A stretch of DNA of 38,901 nt, taken from contig QCHO01000010.1 in the NCBI GenBank assembly GCA_003279535.1, positions 1-38,901 on the forward strand, in the 5' to 3' direction. This stretch comes from Prochlorococcus sp. AG-402-C22 (GTDB lineage Bacteria; Cyanobacteriota; Cyanobacteriia; PCC-6307; Cyanobiaceae). Below, piece by piece: positions 1 to 7,470 of this stretch. The first letter of the stretch is position 1. Each line of letters starts with the position of its first letter. Both the position numbers and the translations under genes were made by a program. The notes beneath the pieces were generated by a model. It was not told where the DNA came from. It saw only the letters and a list, made by a program, of their open reading frames with translations, and searched no databases.

Positions 1-1
1 A

Positions 2-157
2 GAGCATTGGTCAAATATGAATCATGAAAAATTGGGGCAATATGGAATCTATAATTTGTGGCGAATAAATAAAAAAGATTTGAACGAATATTCAGAATTT
101 TTAATTAATAGTGGATATAAATCTAATTGGAAGAATATACAGGTTGAAAAATTTTAA
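2..157 (+). CDS. C-terminal end of an unknown protein (5' truncated)
   Basis: An open frame runs from the window edge to a TAA at 155-157 and encodes about 51 residues rich in Asn, Lys, Tyr and Trp, ending in VEKF. The start lies outside the window, so length and family cannot be judged. The residues contain no motif I recognise. The stop overlaps the stop of the minus-strand gene that follows by a few bases, giving a tail-to-tail arrangement. I am fairly sure it is coding because the composition resembles the other proteins here and the frame is open to the edge, but I assign no function. Confidence 0.5.
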   Translation, partial: EHWSNMNHEKLGQYGIYNLWRINKKDLNEYSEFLINSGYKSNWKNIQVEKF

Positions 158-405
158 CAAAGCCTTTTTTTTAGGAGCTCGTTTTTTAGATCATCAAGGC
201 TGCACTTATTGGGGATTTCAATTACATTCAAATCTTCTAGTAATTCGAGATCAATGACAGAATCTTCAGCTAAAAAACTAAAAACTTCATTAATGCTTAT
301 TCCCATATCCTGGGCCATCTCTGCGATGAGCCTTAGAGTATCTCTCCTCACAGAAATCCTAATATCTAAAGGAATATATTCATTTTCAGGATTTGCTGAC
401 TTCAT
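154..405 (-). CDS. Small ribbon-helix-helix-like protein
   Basis: An 83-residue protein. Residues about 12-50 (IPLDIRISVRRDTLRLIAEM followed by a MGISINEVFSFL helix) look like a CopG/Arc-type ribbon-helix-helix fold: a short basic beta strand, a helix, a Gly-containing turn and a second helix. Proteins of this kind often bind DNA as dimers and may serve as antitoxins or local repressors. No toxin partner is adjacent: the neighbours are an unrelated truncated gene and a permease. It starts at ATG with no strong Shine-Dalgarno. The fold call is from pattern only, and the target is unknown. Confidence 0.5.
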   Translation of the reverse strand: MKSANPENEYIPLDIRISVRRDTLRLIAEMAQDMGISINEVFSFLAEDSVIDLELLEDLNVIEIPNKCSLDDLKNELLKKRLC

Positions 406-482
406 AACCTAAATCTTAAGACATTATGTAGTTATCGGGACATAATGTTTACAATTTAGATTAATCGTGCATTTATCTCTTC

Positions 483-1370
483 TTAGTTTTTTTGATTAAA
501 TATATTTATAAAAACCTTTAAGAGGGGAATTGTAACTATTGAAATTAAAGTTGTAGTAAAAAGAATTTTGGAAGCAATTTTTTGTTTTACCCCATAAGCC
601 TCTGCCATTAAGATTGTTGATATTGCTGTTGGGGTCCCTGCCTGAAGAATTACAGCTGATGATTGATAAAAGTCAAAACTTAATAATTTGCTTATTAAAA
701 AAATAATAAAAGGAAGAATAAATAACTTTAATAAAATTGAGAATTTAATTTCTTCATTAAGATCAAAAAATTTACCCTTTTGATTTGTTATTAATCCAAG
801 TCTTGTTCCCACAATTATTATTGCTAAAGCAATAACTATTCTTGCAGGGATCCAAAGGAAATTGCCTAATATCCCATCTATTTGAAAAATGTATGCTACG
901 AGTACTCCTATGATCCCTCTTGAGGCAGGACTATTTATCAATGCATTTAACAATCCTTTGATATTTGGAACGTTCTTTTCTAGAGATTTTTCTTGAAGAA
1001 AAAAAGGTCCAAATATCCAAGCAAATAGTGTTGTCCCTAAATCAAATCCTATAGTAAAGTTAATTGTTTTTGAAGGGAGAAGTGCCATTGCAATTGGTAT
1101 TCCAAGAAAAGATGTATTTCCTATTAGCCCTGCCAGCTGCAAGGTGTAATTTGGAAGTCTATTCTTAAAAATTGGGAATTTATTTACGAGAACTATTAAA
1201 AATCCAATTGTAGAAAATGCTAAGAGTGCACTTTTAATGAGGTTTAAATCTATACCCTCTTTTAATAAAAGGCCCATTACACTAAGTGGAATTCCAAATC
1301 TTATTAAAGGCCTTGCAATATATTCAGAAATTTTTTGGTTTTTTTTTCCAAGAAAAAACCCAAAAATCAA
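483..1370 (-). CDS. AEC-family (auxin efflux carrier type) permease
   Basis: A 295-residue, very hydrophobic protein of the AEC/bile-acid-sodium-symporter-like superfamily. It has about nine predicted membrane segments, the N-terminal pattern RPLIRFGIPLSVMGLLLK, a middle GNTSFLGIPIA motif and a C-terminal QAGTPTAISTILMAEAYG motif, all typical of AEC transporters. The substrate is unknown; family members export or import organic anions. The first usable start is TTG at 1370, which begins inside membrane segment 1. The frame stays open upstream to a stop at 1434-1436 and encodes hydrophobic residues (about SLFINIIPF) that belong to that segment, yet there is no ATG, GTG or TTG there. The real start is therefore probably upstream and non-canonical, for example ATT at 1422-1424, or the 5' end has decayed. 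Confidence 0.8.
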   Translation of the reverse strand: MIFGFFLGKKNQKISEYIARPLIRFGIPLSVMGLLLKEGIDLNLIKSALLAFSTIGFLIVLVNKFPIFKNRLPNYTLQLAGLIGNTSFLGIPIAMALLPSKTINFTIGFDLGTTLFAWIFGPFFLQEKSLEKNVPNIKGLLNALINSPASRGIIGVLVAYIFQIDGILGNFLWIPARIVIALAIIIVGTRLGLITNQKGKFFDLNEEIKFSILLKLFILPFIIFLISKLLSFDFYQSSAVILQAGTPTAISTILMAEAYGVKQKIASKILFTTTLISIVTIPLLKVFINIFNQKN

Positions 1371-1483
1371 GAAAGGAATAATATTTATAAAAAGAGAGTA
1401 GATGTTATTAGTTAAATATTTAATAAAGCAATATTAACTTGTTGGGGCGCAGTAAAAAAGTTTTTTAATTTTGTATGGTTAAT

Positions 1484-1708
1484 TTAAATTATTTTCCAAA
1501 TTGCTTTATCTGGAATTAGTGGAGATTTATATAAATCTTCTGGTTCTTTAGTCAAGACTCTCCAATTTGGAACTCTACAAGATACGTAAGCAGGACTTTC
1601 TATAAAAACCCCTGGTTTCTCATCAAAAGTACAAGTAAAACCCTCTTTCCAATAACCACTGTTATTAAGGCTACCTTTGAACCAAACCCAGCATTTTGAA
1701 GTTGTCAA
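1484..1708 (-). CDS. Small conserved-looking hypothetical protein, Trp-rich
   Basis: A 74-residue soluble protein with several Trp and Cys residues (KCWVWFKGS at the start, CRVPNWRVLTKEPEDLY near the end). The only usable start is TTG at 1708, just after an in-frame stop. There is a faint resemblance to the picocyanobacterial DUF1651 family (a W..F..DE pattern, then a short proline-rich stretch and a C-terminal IW), but I would not rely on it. It lies alone between the permease and the SemiSWEET gene on the same strand. No signal peptide or membrane segment is seen. Function unknown. Confidence 0.45.
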   Translation of the reverse strand: MTTSKCWVWFKGSLNNSGYWKEGFTCTFDEKPGVFIESPAYVSCRVPNWRVLTKEPEDLYKSPLIPDKAIWKII

Positions 1709-1793
1709 GATAAGAAAAATTTAAACTTATAATAATCAAGATTTAAATAATGTATTGGTAATTTAACACTTTATAGAATGATTATTTTTGACT

Positions 1794-2051
1794 TTAGCTT
1801 TTTGAAAAATATATTTTTGAAATTAATATCAAGAGATTTAAAATTAAGGTTATTAAATTAGCTAATAAAATTGGGATTGACGAAATTTTATAACCGTAAA
1901 TAATCCAACACAAAACCCCGATAATAAACATAATTAAAGTTATCAAAGAGACATCATCTGCCTTTTTTGTTTTTAAAGTTTTGATCAATTGAGGAAGAAA
2001 TGCCGCGGTTGTTAAAATCGCTGCAATATATCCGAATATTTCTACATTCAT
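1794..2051 (-). CDS. SemiSWEET/PQ-loop small sugar transporter
   Basis: An 85-residue membrane protein with three hydrophobic helices (about residues 4-24, 36-53 and 58-80). The PQ motif sits in FLPQLIKTLKTKKADDVS near residues 18-35, the hallmark of bacterial SemiSWEET (half-MtN3) proteins, which dimerise to form a facilitative sugar pore in the inner membrane. Length is right for the family (85-100 residues). It starts at ATG and lies 13 bases downstream of the AhpC/TSA-like gene on the same strand, so the two may be cotranscribed. The substrate cannot be told from sequence; small sugars such as sucrose or glucose are known for relatives. Confidence 0.85.
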   Translation of the reverse strand: MNVEIFGYIAAILTTAAFLPQLIKTLKTKKADDVSLITLIMFIIGVLCWIIYGYKISSIPILLANLITLILNLLILISKIYFSKS

Positions 2052-2064
2052 AAACGTTCTAAAC

Positions 2065-2799
2065 TTATACTTTAACTAAATTAGATAAAAATCCTAAAGG
2101 ATCTCTCATATTTGATGAATATCCAAGCACATCACTTGAATAAAATTTATAAATGACTTGATTTTTATCATTTAATAAAAAAGAAGCCCCTCTTTGAGGA
2201 AGGTATTTTTCATCAAGAATGTAGTCATCCCAATTTTGGATTATTTCAAACATATTATTCAATCTAAATGTTGCCAATTCAAATGGTCTCAAATAACCAT
2301 CCCCGAAAACCTGTCTAAAATTATTACCTGAAAATTTTATAAATTTAAGAACGTCAATATTGTCAAATTCTGAATAGATTTGCTTTGCTTTAAGGTCTCC
2401 TGTATAACCTCTAAAAACTTCTTTTATTGTTTTAAAGGAATTTATTCCAGAAAGCATCAACAACATATTGATCCAACCTCCTAAACCTGTATCTAATCCT
2501 CTTGAGACTTTTAAATTATTATGAATTTGGTTATCGGAAACAACTATTAGATTTTCTACACAAAAGCCAGTGAAGTTACAGAATTTTTCTTTCCCATTTT
2601 GGTTCCCAATACCAAGGGCAAAAATATCTAAATTTTCAGCTTGATCATTATCAATAAAGTTTTTTAAATTTATTGCATATTCAAAGCTATCAAAATCTCC
2701 TAATAAACCAAATAAAACAATTAACTTAAATTTTTTCTCACCTTCAAAATTAAATTTATCAAGAAGATTCTGGATATCTTTTTTTAACTTATCAGTCAC
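2065..2799 (-). CDS. AhpC/TSA-like (peroxiredoxin-fold) protein without an obvious peroxidatic cysteine
   Basis: A 244-residue protein. Residues about 23-90 read as a thioredoxin-like beta-alpha-beta unit (KLIVLFGLLGDFDSFEYAIN, then LDIFALGIGNQ). A later block (YLPQRGASFLLNDKNQVIYK, about residues 198-217) matches the C-terminal strand pair of AhpC/TSA-related proteins. The position after the first strand, where a peroxidatic or CxxC cysteine would sit, reads GDFDSFEY and has none. Cysteines occur only in the CNFTGFC segment near residue 73. The peroxiredoxin-like family call is tentative and peroxidase activity is doubtful. It is divergent from flavodoxin, with about 140 bases between them. 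Confidence 0.55.
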   Translation of the reverse strand: MTDKLKKDIQNLLDKFNFEGEKKFKLIVLFGLLGDFDSFEYAINLKNFIDNDQAENLDIFALGIGNQNGKEKFCNFTGFCVENLIVVSDNQIHNNLKVSRGLDTGLGGWINMLLMLSGINSFKTIKEVFRGYTGDLKAKQIYSEFDNIDVLKFIKFSGNNFRQVFGDGYLRPFELATFRLNNMFEIIQNWDDYILDEKYLPQRGASFLLNDKNQVIYKFYSSDVLGYSSNMRDPLGFLSNLVKV

Positions 2800-2941
2800 G
2801 ATGTTTAAATGTTTTTTAGTAAATTGCGCTCAAAAAATTTTTCTTACTTTATTTAGTATAAAATTTTACATGAAAAAGTTTTTAAAGAAATTAATTTAAC
2901 GTTTTTAGATTTTATTATTTTAAGGTAAACATTTTGAAGTT

Positions 2942-3466
2942 ATGACTGTAGGAATTTATTACGCAACTACAACTGGAAAAACTGAAGACGTAGCTGATCG
3001 TCTTCACAACTTTATTTCTTCAGCAGAAGCACCTAAAGACGTATCTGATGTAGATGATCTCTCAGAATTTGAAGGCCTTGATGGAATTATCTGCGGCATA
3101 CCTACTTGGAACACCGGAGCAGATGAAGAAAGATCAGGAACTGCATGGGATTCAATCCTAGAGGATATTGGGGAATTAAGTCTATCAGGAAAGAAGGTTG
3201 CAATTTTTGGGTTAGGAGATTCTTCTACCTACACAGAAAATTATTGTGATGCCATGGAAGAACTTCATAGCTACTTCACCAAAGCAGGTGCAGAAATGGT
3301 TGGTTATGTAGATAAATCATCATATACATTTGATGAGTCTAAAAGTGTCATTGGAGAAACTTTTTGTGGATTACCTCTAGATGAGGATAGTGAATCTGAT
3401 TTGACAGATTCACGTCTTGAAACATGGGCTTCTCAACTAAAGGGTGAAATCCCTTCACTGGGATAA
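2942..3466 (+). CDS. isiB: Flavodoxin
   Basis: A 174-residue long-chain flavodoxin. It shows the FMN phosphate-binding loop ATTTGKTEDVA (residues 8-18), the isoalloxazine loop GIPTWNTGADEE with its Trp, and the GLGDSSTYTENYCDAM segment that holds the second aromatic stacking Tyr. The protein carries electrons from photosystem I to FNR in place of ferredoxin when iron is short. It starts at ATG. The next gene downstream on the same strand is a Pcb/IsiA-like antenna 144 bases away, which reproduces the cyanobacterial isiA/isiB iron-stress pairing in reverse order. I did not find a clear Fur box in the 140-base upstream gap. Confidence 0.95.
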   Translation: MTVGIYYATTTGKTEDVADRLHNFISSAEAPKDVSDVDDLSEFEGLDGIICGIPTWNTGADEERSGTAWDSILEDIGELSLSGKKVAIFGLGDSSTYTENYCDAMEELHSYFTKAGAEMVGYVDKSSYTFDESKSVIGETFCGLPLDEDSESDLTDSRLETWASQLKGEIPSLG

Positions 3467-3581
3467 TCTTTCAAAGATATTACTTGCCTGATTTGTAACA
3501 TTTGTTCTTTCTCAATATGTTTTTTTTACATAAGTAATTAAATCTGTAAACAACATGTAAAAAACAATACTGATTAGCAAT

Positions 3582-3605
3582 ATGCTCAACTTGCTGTTTA
3601 CTTAA
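3582..3605 (+). other. Seven-codon upstream ORF in the pcb leader
   Basis: An ATG at 3582 opens a short frame (MLNLLFT) closing with TAA at 3603-3605, five bases before the GTG start of the antenna gene and in another frame. It could modulate translation of a gene that starts with GTG and lacks an obvious Shine-Dalgarno, but such short ORFs arise often by chance in AT-rich DNA. No ribosome profiling evidence is available to me. Confidence 0.2.
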
Positions 3606-3610
3606 ATCAA

Positions 3611-4669
3611 GTGTTACAAACTTACGGAAAATCTGATGTCACCTATGACTGGTACGCAGGAAATTCTGGTGTTGTTGGTCGTTCGGGTAAATTCATAGCA
3701 GCTCATGCTGCCCATGCAGGATTAATGATGTTCTGGGCAGGAGCTTTTGGATTATTCGAACTAGCCCGTTACGACGCCAGTATTCCAATGGGTGCACAGA
3801 AAGCAATTGTTTTGCCTCACCTAGCGGGTATTGGAATTGGAGGCGTTGAAAATGGTGTAATTACAGAACCATACGGAATTGTTGTAATTTGCACATTACA
3901 TCTAATTTTTTCAGCAGTATTAGGTGCTGGTGGATTACTGCATTCCAATAAATTTGCAGGTGATCTTGGAGACTATCCAGAAAATAGTAAGCCTCAGAAA
4001 TTCGATTTTGAGTGGGATGATCCTGATAAATTAACTTTTATTCTTGGCCATCATCTAATTTTTCTTGGTCTTGGAGCAATAATGTTCGTGGAGTGGGCGC
4101 GCATTCATGGAATTTACGATCCTGCAATCGGAACTACAAGACAAGTTGTCTACAATTTAGATATTGCAGCTATTTGGAATCATCAATTTGATTTTTTAAA
4201 AATTGATAGCCTAGAGGATGTCATGGGAGGACACGCTTTTCTCGCTTTCCTTGAAATAATTGGAGGTGTTTTCCATATTTGTACTAAACAATTTGGAGAA
4301 TATACAGAATTTAAAGGTAAAGGATTACTTGGAGCTGAGGCAATATTGTCTTACTCAGTAGTTGGTGTTTCTTATATGGCTTTTGTAGCTGCCTTTTGGT
4401 GTGCTTCAAACACAACTATATATCCAGTTGATCTATATGGAGATCCTTTAAAGCTTCAATTTGAATTTGCACCTTATTTTACTGATACGGTTGACTTAGG
4501 TTCAGGAGCTTACAGCTCAAGAGCTTGGCTTGCGAATACTCATTTCTATTTAGGTTTCTTCTTCTTACAAGGTCATCTTTGGCACGCATTAAGAGCTATG
4601 GGATTTGACTTTAAGAAAATTGGCCAAGCATTTGACAACATAGAAAACACAAAAATTACACAAAATTAG
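3611..4669 (+). CDS. pcb: Pcb/IsiA-type chlorophyll-binding light-harvesting protein
   Basis: A 352-residue membrane protein of the CP43/IsiA/Pcb superfamily. It has six membrane spans with conserved His ligands for chlorophyll, for example FIAAHAAHAGLMMFWAGAFG (residues about 29-48), FILGHHLIFLGLGA, GGHAFLAFLEIIGGVFHI and, near the end, FFLQGHLWHALRAMGF. The large lumenal loop that CP43 has between helices five and six is absent, which separates antenna proteins from PsbC. Pcb proteins bind divinyl chlorophylls in Prochlorococcus thylakoids. Location next to flavodoxin suggests the iron-stress-induced, photosystem-I-associated type. I do not assign a subunit letter. The start is GTG at 3611; a TAG at 3575 limits the upstream frame and no ATG lies between. 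Confidence 0.93.
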   Translation: MLQTYGKSDVTYDWYAGNSGVVGRSGKFIAAHAAHAGLMMFWAGAFGLFELARYDASIPMGAQKAIVLPHLAGIGIGGVENGVITEPYGIVVICTLHLIFSAVLGAGGLLHSNKFAGDLGDYPENSKPQKFDFEWDDPDKLTFILGHHLIFLGLGAIMFVEWARIHGIYDPAIGTTRQVVYNLDIAAIWNHQFDFLKIDSLEDVMGGHAFLAFLEIIGGVFHICTKQFGEYTEFKGKGLLGAEAILSYSVVGVSYMAFVAAFWCASNTTIYPVDLYGDPLKLQFEFAPYFTDTVDLGSGAYSSRAWLANTHFYLGFFFLQGHLWHALRAMGFDFKKIGQAFDNIENTKITQN

Positions 4670-4683
4670 TTTAATTTTAAAAA

Positions 4684-4716
4684 AACCTCTCTTTAATCTA
4701 TAGAGAGGTTTTTTTT
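4684..4716 (+). terminator. Intrinsic terminator after pcb
   Basis: A 9-bp perfect stem, AACCTCTCT (4684-4692) with AGAGAGGTT (4702-4710), with a 9-base loop, followed by an uninterrupted T run. It lies 15 bases after the antenna stop codon and separates the isiB-pcb unit from the next plus-strand gene. Confidence 0.9.
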
Positions 4717-4749
4717 GTAGAATTATTTTTACGAGTTTATAAAAAATTT

Positions 4750-5403
4750 ATGGGGAATCTAAGAGAAATTAATTGTAAGGAAATTTTTCGCAAGGCTTTT
4801 GAAAATAGGTACACCTGGAAAAATGATTTTAATGGTTACCAAGGTAAATGCACTTTTATTCATAAAAATAATATTCATGAAGGTAAGTTCTTATTAGGCA
4901 AAGACTTTAAACCAAATATTCAGAAAATAGATGATGAGAATATTGTTAAAAGCATTGCCTCTCAATTGTTTGAAGTTTCAATTCACAGAGTAAGAAGAGA
5001 TTTTCATTCTATACATTCAGATAATAATTTTAATCTAATAAAGAGTTCCGAAAATGGAATAGAAATGAAAGTTTCAGGTAAAAATGATGGAGATAAATAT
5101 AGGGTCAAAGATCTTGGGATTAATATGGTTTATAGAAAAATCCACGGAACTATCATAGAAATTTTTGTTGAGGAGTTTTTAAACACAGGGGATGGGTTAC
5201 TTAGTAAAAAATATACCAGTCAACAAGTTGACCAGAATACTCTTAAACCGAATTCTCAAAAATTAGAATATATAGATGAATTTATAAATATAAGTACGAA
5301 TGGTGATTGGATTTTGAATTCAAGAACAGTAAAATACTTAAACGATAACCAGGAAGAAGAAATACAGAAATTTGTTTTTGAAGAACTAAGTTTATTGAAT
5401 TAG
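4750..5403 (+). CDS. DUF3386-like cyanobacterial/plastid conserved protein
   Basis: A 217-residue soluble protein. It resembles the DUF3386 family of cyanobacteria and plants: AREIF-like start (CKEIFRKAFENRYTWKNDF, residues 9-27), then GYQGKCTF, a central QLFEVSIHRVRRDFHSIHS block (about residues 77-95) and YRKIHGTIIEIFVEEF. The biochemical role of the family is unknown to me. No signal peptide or membrane helix is visible. It starts at ATG, stands alone behind the pcb terminator and meets the next gene tail-to-tail with a 6-base gap. The family call is from remembered pattern. Confidence 0.7.
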   Translation: MGNLREINCKEIFRKAFENRYTWKNDFNGYQGKCTFIHKNNIHEGKFLLGKDFKPNIQKIDDENIVKSIASQLFEVSIHRVRRDFHSIHSDNNFNLIKSSENGIEMKVSGKNDGDKYRVKDLGINMVYRKIHGTIIEIFVEEFLNTGDGLLSKKYTSQQVDQNTLKPNSQKLEYIDEFINISTNGDWILNSRTVKYLNDNQEEEIQKFVFEELSLLN

Positions 5404-5409
5404 ATTACT

Positions 5410-5655
5410 TTATTCAACCAATCTAAATCCTTTATCAAGTAGTTTTTGATAAAGAAGTCTTGCTCTAAAGGCTAAAATTTGTTCTTCATTTTCATTACTT
5501 ATTACATGAAAATAATTATTATCCAATTTGTTTTTACTAAAGCATACGTTTGCTTCTCCTAATCTTAAAGTCCAATTTTCTTCTTTGGCTAAATGTTGAT
5601 TAGGGCCGAGGTCCCAAGGGCATTTTTCAGGATATTTTTCTCTTTTAGAACCCAT
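5410..5655 (-). CDS. Conserved-looking hypothetical protein, 81 residues
   Basis: A small soluble protein with an N-terminal segment rich in charged and aromatic residues (KYPEKCPWDLGPNQHLAKEE) and a C-terminal helix (EEQILAFRARLLYQKLLDKG). It starts at ATG and is preceded by about 107 intergenic bases. There is no membrane segment, and only two Cys (about residues 12 and 38). I recognise no family. The regular strand/helix alternation and the codon use support it being real. It converges with the DUF3386-like gene. Confidence 0.55.
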   Translation of the reverse strand: MGSKREKYPEKCPWDLGPNQHLAKEENWTLRLGEANVCFSKNKLDNNYFHVISNENEEQILAFRARLLYQKLLDKGFRLVE

Positions 5656-5762
5656 AATTATTAATTTTAACTATCCAATATTAGTAAAAATTTGAAAGTA
5701 TGGCTATGGACTATAATTTATTCCATTAATTATCAATCAGCCTAATTTGATATGGGATTTAT

Positions 5763-6401
5763 CTACTCTTTAGTTGCAATCAAACAATAAAAAGGATCTT
5801 TATTTAAAAAATTAAAGATATTAAGGACCGGTTGATTAAATTTTTTAATAATATTTGGTTCATCAAATCCGTTTGTGATTAATACTTTTCTTACATACTT
5901 GATTCTCTCTTCCTCAGTAGAAGTGGTCCATATATTTGGAGCCTTATGCCAAAAAGCTCTATTTGAAAAAGCAATTATAAATTTGCCCTGATCATTCAAA
6001 ATCCGTGAGATTTCTTTAGTTAAATTCTCTGGATATTGTAAATATTGCCAAGCAGCCACCATTAAACAATAATCAACACTTCCGCTATGAAGAGGAATTT
6101 CTTGATTTAAATTGAAATTTTGTATCCAAAAAGAATCAAAAATTTTGTTTTTTTCAAGTTCTTGTTTGTTTAATCCATGACCAATAACCTTTTTGTATTT
6201 TTTTTCTAAAGGTAAATAACTGTCCCAACTGGACATTAAATCAAGGACAGTTGAATAATCTGTAATTTCATTTTTATAAACATTCGATAAATTATGTCTG
6301 AAATTTGCATCTAGATGATAAACAAATTTTGGGTCAGAATAAAATTCTTCATCATTAGTTTCATCAAGTTTTTTTCTTTGATAATTATTTAAAACTTCCA
6401 A
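5763..6401 (-). CDS. Class I SAM-dependent methyltransferase-like protein
   Basis: A 212-residue protein with a degenerate Rossmann methyltransferase core. VLDLMSSWDSYLP (about residues 52-64) stands where motif I (DxGxG) is expected and lacks its glycines. GSVDYCLMVAAWQYLQYPE (about 107-125) matches the post-motif acidic strand and helix. ISRILNDQGKFIIAFSNRAF (about 131-150) matches the motif III strand. A Trp pair (WHKAPNIW) follows. The family commonly modifies small molecules or proteins, and the substrate here is unknown. It starts at ATG and stands alone on the minus strand. Confidence 0.7.
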   Translation of the reverse strand: MEVLNNYQRKKLDETNDEEFYSDPKFVYHLDANFRHNLSNVYKNEITDYSTVLDLMSSWDSYLPLEKKYKKVIGHGLNKQELEKNKIFDSFWIQNFNLNQEIPLHSGSVDYCLMVAAWQYLQYPENLTKEISRILNDQGKFIIAFSNRAFWHKAPNIWTTSTEEERIKYVRKVLITNGFDEPNIIKKFNQPVLNIFNFLNKDPFYCLIATKE

Positions 6402-6553
6402 AACAATTATTATCGGATTTAACTTAAATTTAGTAAATAGAAATTTATAGTGTGATTTAGATAGGTTTTTATATCTAATTAATTAAAATTTTTTAAAAAA
6501 CCTAGACATATATTCAAAAAAAGTTAAATTATTGGTTAATAATTTAATTAAAA

Positions 6554-6724
6554 ATGATTGAATTCAAAAGGAGCAAAAAAAGTAGATCTAAAAATGCCCT
6601 TTTCAATCCCTATAAAAACGGAATAAGCTCATATGATATGACATATTTGTCATCAAAAAAAGTCCAAAAATCTAAAACTGTTCATTTAGAAGGTGATTCC
6701 CAAAATGATTATTTAGCTGCATAA
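6554..6724 (+). CDS. Small basic hypothetical protein directly upstream of the MIF gene
   Basis: A 56-residue ORF from ATG at 6554 to TAA at 6722-6724. It is very basic at the start (RSKKSRSKNALFNPYKNG) with an acidic tail (LEGDSQNDYLAA). It ends two bases before the ATG of the MIF-family gene, so translational coupling is likely. No membrane segment, Cys or known motif is seen. The tight spacing and protein-like composition argue that it is real, but without comparison to other strains I keep confidence moderate. Confidence 0.5.
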   Translation: MIEFKRSKKSRSKNALFNPYKNGISSYDMTYLSSKKVQKSKTVHLEGDSQNDYLAA

Positions 6725-6726
6725 AT

Positions 6727-7059
6727 ATGCCTTATATTAATGTTTCTACTTCAGTCAAAGTAGATGATAAGAAGAAATTACTTGAAGAAATTTCAATACT
6801 AGTTTCATCACTAACTAATAAATCGAAAAGATTTGTTATGGCTAAATTAGAAGATAATTCCCAAATGTATTTTGAAGATGAAACCCCTTGTTGTTTTCTA
6901 GAGATTAAGTCAATAGGCTCTTTAAATCCATCTGAAATGGCAAAGCAAATATCTAATTTTGTATATGAGAAAATGGGAATTCCAATAGATAAAATTTATA
7001 TTTCTTTTGAGGATGTGCCTGCTTCAATGTGGGCTTGGAATGGAAGAACCTTTGGATAA
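6727..7059 (+). CDS. MIF/phenylpyruvate tautomerase family protein
   Basis: A 110-residue protein matching macrophage migration inhibitory factor. The initiator Met is followed by Pro (MPYINVSTSVKV), the catalytic N-terminal proline of the tautomerase superfamily; the KSKRFVMAKLED segment (residues about 32-43) supplies the Lys of the active site, and the length is that of MIF (about 115). Family members catalyse keto-enol tautomerisation of phenylpyruvate or dopachrome analogues; the physiological role in cyanobacteria is unclear. A MIF homologue from Prochlorococcus has been studied structurally, as I recall. It is coupled to a 56-residue ORF upstream and followed 24 bases later by the DUF1824-like gene. 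Confidence 0.88.
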   Translation: MPYINVSTSVKVDDKKKLLEEISILVSSLTNKSKRFVMAKLEDNSQMYFEDETPCCFLEIKSIGSLNPSEMAKQISNFVYEKMGIPIDKIYISFEDVPASMWAWNGRTFG

Positions 7060-7083
7060 GAACTATTTTTAAATATAAATTTA

Positions 7084-7470
7084 ATGGAAATAAATAAGTT
7101 AGTTGATTTAAACAGTTTCAGAGTTGCTCCTAAATTAAACAATAGTCAAGTAAAAAAACTTTTTGGAGAATTAGAAGCAAATATATCTAAGGCAGATTGG
7201 ATGACAATTGGAATAATGGCACCTAGTGATATTAAGGCTATTGAAGCATTGCAATCAATTTCAAAAAAATACTCTTCAATCAAGTTTGGTAATTTAAATT
7301 CTCTTTCTGCTAATGGAAGTGTTTTTTTAAAAGCTAATCAAAAAACTAGTAATGTTTTTATTAGATCTGAAAGTGGTCTTGGAGAAGGAATTTTAATAAC
7401 ATGTCAGTATGATGAAAATGCTTCAGAGTCAAATACTTTTGGACCATTGCCATTAGATTTTTTTTCATAA
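7084..7470 (+). CDS. DUF1824-like cyanobacterial protein
   Basis: A 128-residue soluble protein. ADWMTIGIMAPSDIKAIEAL (about residues 37-56), then NGSVFLKANQKTSNVFIRSE, then GLGEGILITCQYDE and a final FGPLPLDFF give the pattern I associate with DUF1824, a family found in cyanobacteria. No catalytic residues can be proposed. It starts at ATG and probably shares a transcript with the MIF gene 24 bases upstream. Function unknown. Confidence 0.65.
   Translation: MEINKLVDLNSFRVAPKLNNSQVKKLFGELEANISKADWMTIGIMAPSDIKAIEALQSISKKYSSIKFGNLNSLSANGSVFLKANQKTSNVFIRSESGLGEGILITCQYDENASESNTFGPLPLDFFS

Noticed and set aside
154-405. A toxin-antitoxin pair based on the ribbon-helix-helix-like protein
   Set aside because: No small toxin-like gene is adjacent on either side within the window.
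2800-2941. A Fur box upstream of flavodoxin
   Set aside because: The gap is very AT-rich and I found no convincing match to a Fur consensus by eye.
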